In this document: piece by piece, positions 63,176 through 64,000 of the stretch
How the letters are laid out: each line of letters opens with the position of its first letter
How positions within the stretch are numbered: the stretch's first letter is position 1
From: Aestuariibacter sp. A3R04
Lineage (GTDB): Bacteria > Pseudomonadota > Gammaproteobacteria > Enterobacterales > Alteromonadaceae
Length of the DNA stretch: 64,000 nt
Direction: 5' to 3'
Assembly: GCF_018860805.1 (NCBI RefSeq)
Contig: NZ_JAHKQR010000011.1
Location: 1,418,952-1,482,951, forward strand
Notes under the pieces: model-generated
What the model saw: only the letters and a program-made list of their open reading frames with translations
Told to the model about the DNA's origin: nothing
Database searches by the model: none
Translations under genes and position numbers: made by a program

Positions 63176-64000
63176 TCACGTTGCCTGAAGTTGATTCAAC
63201 AACGCCGTTGCTTCTTCTTTCTGATCATCACTGCCCTTTTCAATGACTTCCTCAAGCAATTCCTTCGCGGCACCGTGGTCGTCCATTTCTATGTAAACTC
63301 TGGCCAGATCCAGGTTTGCACTTTGCCCAGCGTCTTTGTCGATATCAATAACATCTTCATCGTCACTTACACCGGAAAATTCCGACAGGCTCACATCTAA
63401 ATCAAGAGGCGTATTGTCGTCAGCGACATAACCATCGTCGCCACCGTCATCCATCAAGGTTTCCACATCCAGATACTCTTCGCTGTCACCGTCGTCAGCA
63501 TCAAGGCCGGTCTCGTCTTCAGATACCGTTTCTCGCCCAGTCGTTTTAGCTTCTTCAGGGTCAGTTAGCAGTGCTGCGAGGTCTAAATCAGGATTGCCAA
63601 ATGACATATCAGGTTCACTCAACGCTCCGCTGCTTTCACCGTCGTCAAGTTTGCCGAGCAAATCGTCAAAGTCAGCTTGCTCCAGTTCATCCAGCAAAGC
63701 GTGGTCATCGCTGTTGTCCTCCGATAACCAATCGTCAAGACCAGGCAGGTCTTCGAGCTCGTCAAAGGTTTTTGATGCGTTATTCTCCGCCGGAAGCTCA
63801 CCGTCAACTTCCGGCTCAAGACTAAAATTTTCCACCTCTTTTAACATACTATCGTCAAAGGTGGAAACCGGCTCTGGCGCGTCATTCATATTGGCAAAAG
63901 AGGGAATATCTTCCATCAGTTGCTTGTCGAATTCTGCCAGTGCATCGTCAAGGGGATCACTTTGTGACGCATCAATAGCGGCTTCTGCTTCTGCTTCTGC
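63176..64000 (-). CDS. fimV: FimV/HubP-like polar protein, C-terminal part (partial)
   Basis: The frame stays open to the window edge, so about 274 C-terminal residues are seen. They are strongly acidic and low complexity (Asp/Glu-rich, with an Ala-Glu repeat at the very edge) and end in the conserved FimV TPR-like domain: 'SANLDLARVYIEMDDHGAAK', 'ELLEEVIEKGSDDQKEEATA', 'LLNQLQ'. FimV/HubP proteins are inner-membrane polar landmarks for pili, flagella and chromosome origins. The LysM and membrane parts lie outside the window. Position next to truA supports the name. Confidence 0.88.
   Translation of the reverse strand, partial: AEAEAEAAIDASQSDPLDDALAEFDKQLMEDIPSFANMNDAPEPVSTFDDSMLKEVENFSLEPEVDGELPAENNASKTFDELEDLPGLDDWLSEDNSDDHALLDELEQADFDDLLGKLDDGESSGALSEPDMSFGNPDLDLAALLTDPEEAKTTGRETVSEDETGLDADDGDSEEYLDVETLMDDGGDDGYVADDNTPLDLDVSLSEFSGVSDDEDVIDIDKDAGQSANLDLARVYIEMDDHGAAKELLEEVIEKGSDDQKEEATALLNQLQAT

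Noticed and set aside
1..64000. CRISPR arrays, complete insertion sequences, rRNA genes, replication origins
   Set aside because: No regularly spaced repeats, no intact transposase with terminal repeats and no rRNA segments were seen on reading through the window.

Overview
The window looks like chromosomal DNA of a marine gammaproteobacterium close to Alteromonas and its relatives (Alteromonadaceae). This rests on the housekeeping blocks (dcd / mrp / metG; gloB next to a YafS-like methyltransferase; cysS / ppiB / lpxH; fimV-truA-accD-folC-dedD-cvpA-purF), a DUF3718 protein, alginate lyases, a FadL porin, a TonB receptor and a PQQ alcohol dehydrogenase. No taxonomic search was possible, so the assignment is an inference from gene content and order.

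Layout. 0-16 kb is accessory metabolism: a lipoprotein sugar isomerase-like protein, a small CX4R phosphatase, fadL, yqhD with a divergent LysR regulator, two convergent PL7 alginate lyases, metY, small envelope proteins (one behind a Fur-box-like site), a TonB receptor, a serine hydrolase and a DUF2891 protein. 15.8-19.4 kb is an alcohol-oxidation module: a LuxR-type response regulator, a PQQ dehydrogenase with the residue pattern of the calcium type, and a pentapeptide-repeat protein. A shared dyad motif lies before both the regulator and the dehydrogenase. 19.5-26.2 kb holds small unknown genes, an orphan sugar-binding protein, a PEP-CTERM protein and a large c-di-GMP enzyme with a perfect FNR-type box upstream.

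26.2-32.1 kb is a mobile and defence island ending at tRNA-Pro(GGG). It has a broken DUF3644-like gene, an AbiEi/AbiEii toxin-antitoxin pair with a repeat-laden promoter, and three recombinase remnants: a 53-residue serine-resolvase stub, a tyrosine-recombinase piece lacking both active-site histidine positions, and a frameshifted integrase end. It also has a TerB-like/BRCT protein and a membrane-anchored DUF4041 + GIY-YIG nuclease with the architecture of the SNIPE anti-phage protein.

32.3-64 kb is mostly core genome on both strands. Between mrp and dcd sits an unusual pair: a 57-residue peptide with a textbook double-glycine leader and a glycine-rich GxxxG core, and a 67-residue two-helix membrane protein. 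I read these as a candidate class II bacteriocin/microcin and its immunity protein. Further on are two tandem PhoA-type alkaline phosphatases behind Pho-box-like half-sites, the YqiJ/YqiK flotillin pair, a transglutaminase-like protein overlapping a membrane protein, miaE, and the purF-to-fimV block, which runs off the right edge.

The most novel-looking items are the leader-peptide/membrane-protein pair at 34.4-34.8 kb and the TerB-BRCT protein inside the island. The SNIPE-like nuclease and AbiE pair are recognisable defence systems.
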